Assembly (NCBI GenBank): GCA_047629355.1
Contig: JBLHWU010000106.1
Location: forward strand, 1-21,700
Source: CAYUNA01 sp047629355
GTDB taxonomy: Bacteria > Bacteroidota > Bacteroidia > Chitinophagales > Saprospiraceae
Length of the DNA stretch: 21,700 nt
Direction: 5' to 3'
The notes under the pieces were generated by a model. It made no database searches. It was not told the DNA's origin and worked only from the letters and a program-made list of their open reading frames with translations. This document shows, one piece after another, positions 21,371 through 21,700 of this stretch. Numbering within the stretch: the first letter of the stretch is position 1; the number at the start of each line of letters is the position of its first letter. Made by a program: the position numbers and the translations under genes.

Positions 21371-21458
21371 AGCAATGGTAAAAAAATAACTCCGCCAGCT
21401 ATCAAGTATTTCTTTTTCCTTTATTTTCCACTTTTGAAACAGTCATTATATAGAGATA
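21371..21458 (+). repeat. GTAACGGTAAAA-family repeat, 88-nt copy
   Basis: Aligns without gaps to 147-234 at about 78 of 88 positions, including CTTTTGAAACAGTCATTATA and TAGAGATA at its right end. After the end of this alignment the two flanks diverge at once, which defines one boundary of the element. Confidence 0.7.
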
Positions 21459-21489
21459 GGCTGTACAATCTATCAAAAAAGTTCCCCGA

Positions 21490-21527
21490 TTTTTTAGATT
21501 TTTTCCTCTTAGAAAAAATCTAAAAAA
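21490..21527. terminator. Perfect 16-bp A/T hairpin, terminator-like
   Basis: TTTTTTAGATTTTTTC (21490-21505) pairs exactly with GAAAAAATCTAAAAAA (21512-21527) around CTCTTA. With T-tracts at the ends of both strands it could stop transcription in either direction. Confidence 0.55.
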
Positions 21528-21700
21528 CAGTACAAATGAATTAAACAAAAAACTCACTTTTCACTTTAAGTGATGCTTATAAGTCCAATAAAAGCAGGTC
21601 TTATGCTTAATTCTCCTTACTTCCTTAAAATACGAAATTTTGAAAACGTATTCAAAGAAGTAAGTAAAAAAAGTGGAGGCAAAATTTAAGATGCCTGATT

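Larger units (their letters stand above)
21247..21700. other. Gene-free region with repeats and hairpins at the window end
   Basis: No convincing gene. It holds a long hairpin (21298-21351), a GTAACGGTAAAA-family copy (21371-21458), a perfect A/T hairpin (21490-21527) and an inverted repeat CTTACTTCCTTAAAATACG / CGTATTCAAAGAAGTAAG (21616-21634/21647-21664). A 72-codon frame at 21305-21523 runs through three of these repeats and is not credible. Confidence 0.6.

Noticed and set aside
21305..21523. 72-codon frame at the window end
   Set aside because: It crosses a hairpin, an 88-nt dispersed repeat and part of a second hairpin, with no homology signal.

Overview
The window looks like a chromosomal segment of a member of the Bacteroidota, probably near Saprospiraceae/Chitinophagia. 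The evidence is AT-rich DNA, a secreted protein with a type IX secretion (T9SS) C-terminal sorting domain, a GSCFA-family protein, a Bacteroidota-style transketolase, several promoters with the TAnnTTTG -7 element of this phylum, and few Shine-Dalgarno sites. No tRNA, rRNA, CRISPR array, phage or transposase gene was seen. The placement rests on family recognition from memory, not on a search.

Layout. 1-746 has no convincing gene but holds dispersed repeats and a chain of perfect hairpins. 747-7196 (minus strand) carries an O-methyltransferase, RodA, an outer-membrane beta-barrel protein, transketolase and a GSCFA protein. 7603-12043 (minus) is an iron-acquisition operon in the order substrate-binding lipoprotein, fused permease, ChaN-like protein, ATPase. 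A palindromic operator candidate overlaps its promoter. 12239-13602 (minus) has a short ribosome hibernation factor and an Xer recombinase. 14057-14992 (plus) is an acidic protein of unknown function with a clear promoter. It converges on a T9SS-exported arylsulfotransferase-like protein (15060-16718, minus) across a shared bidirectional terminator. 16800-17632 is 830 bp of hairpins and repeats. 17633-18730 (plus) is a BioD-like/DRTGG protein. It is followed at once by what I read as a decayed C-terminal piece of aceK (isocitrate dehydrogenase kinase/phosphatase), frameshifted and lacking its metal-binding aspartates. 19777-21246 (plus) is a magnesium-chelatase-like/MoxR AAA+ ATPase, with no VWA partner inside the window.

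How it works together. The clearest functional unit is the iron operon: periplasmic Fe(III) capture, membrane passage, ATP hydrolysis, and a ChaN-type protein that may handle iron or heme outside the cytoplasm. RodA serves cell elongation, transketolase the pentose phosphate pathway, HPF ribosome dormancy and Xer chromosome dimer resolution. The most unusual content is (i) the aceK remnant, (ii) the operator-like palindrome on the iron promoter and (iii) at least three families of short intergenic repeats, several arranged as inverted pairs like MITE or REP elements.
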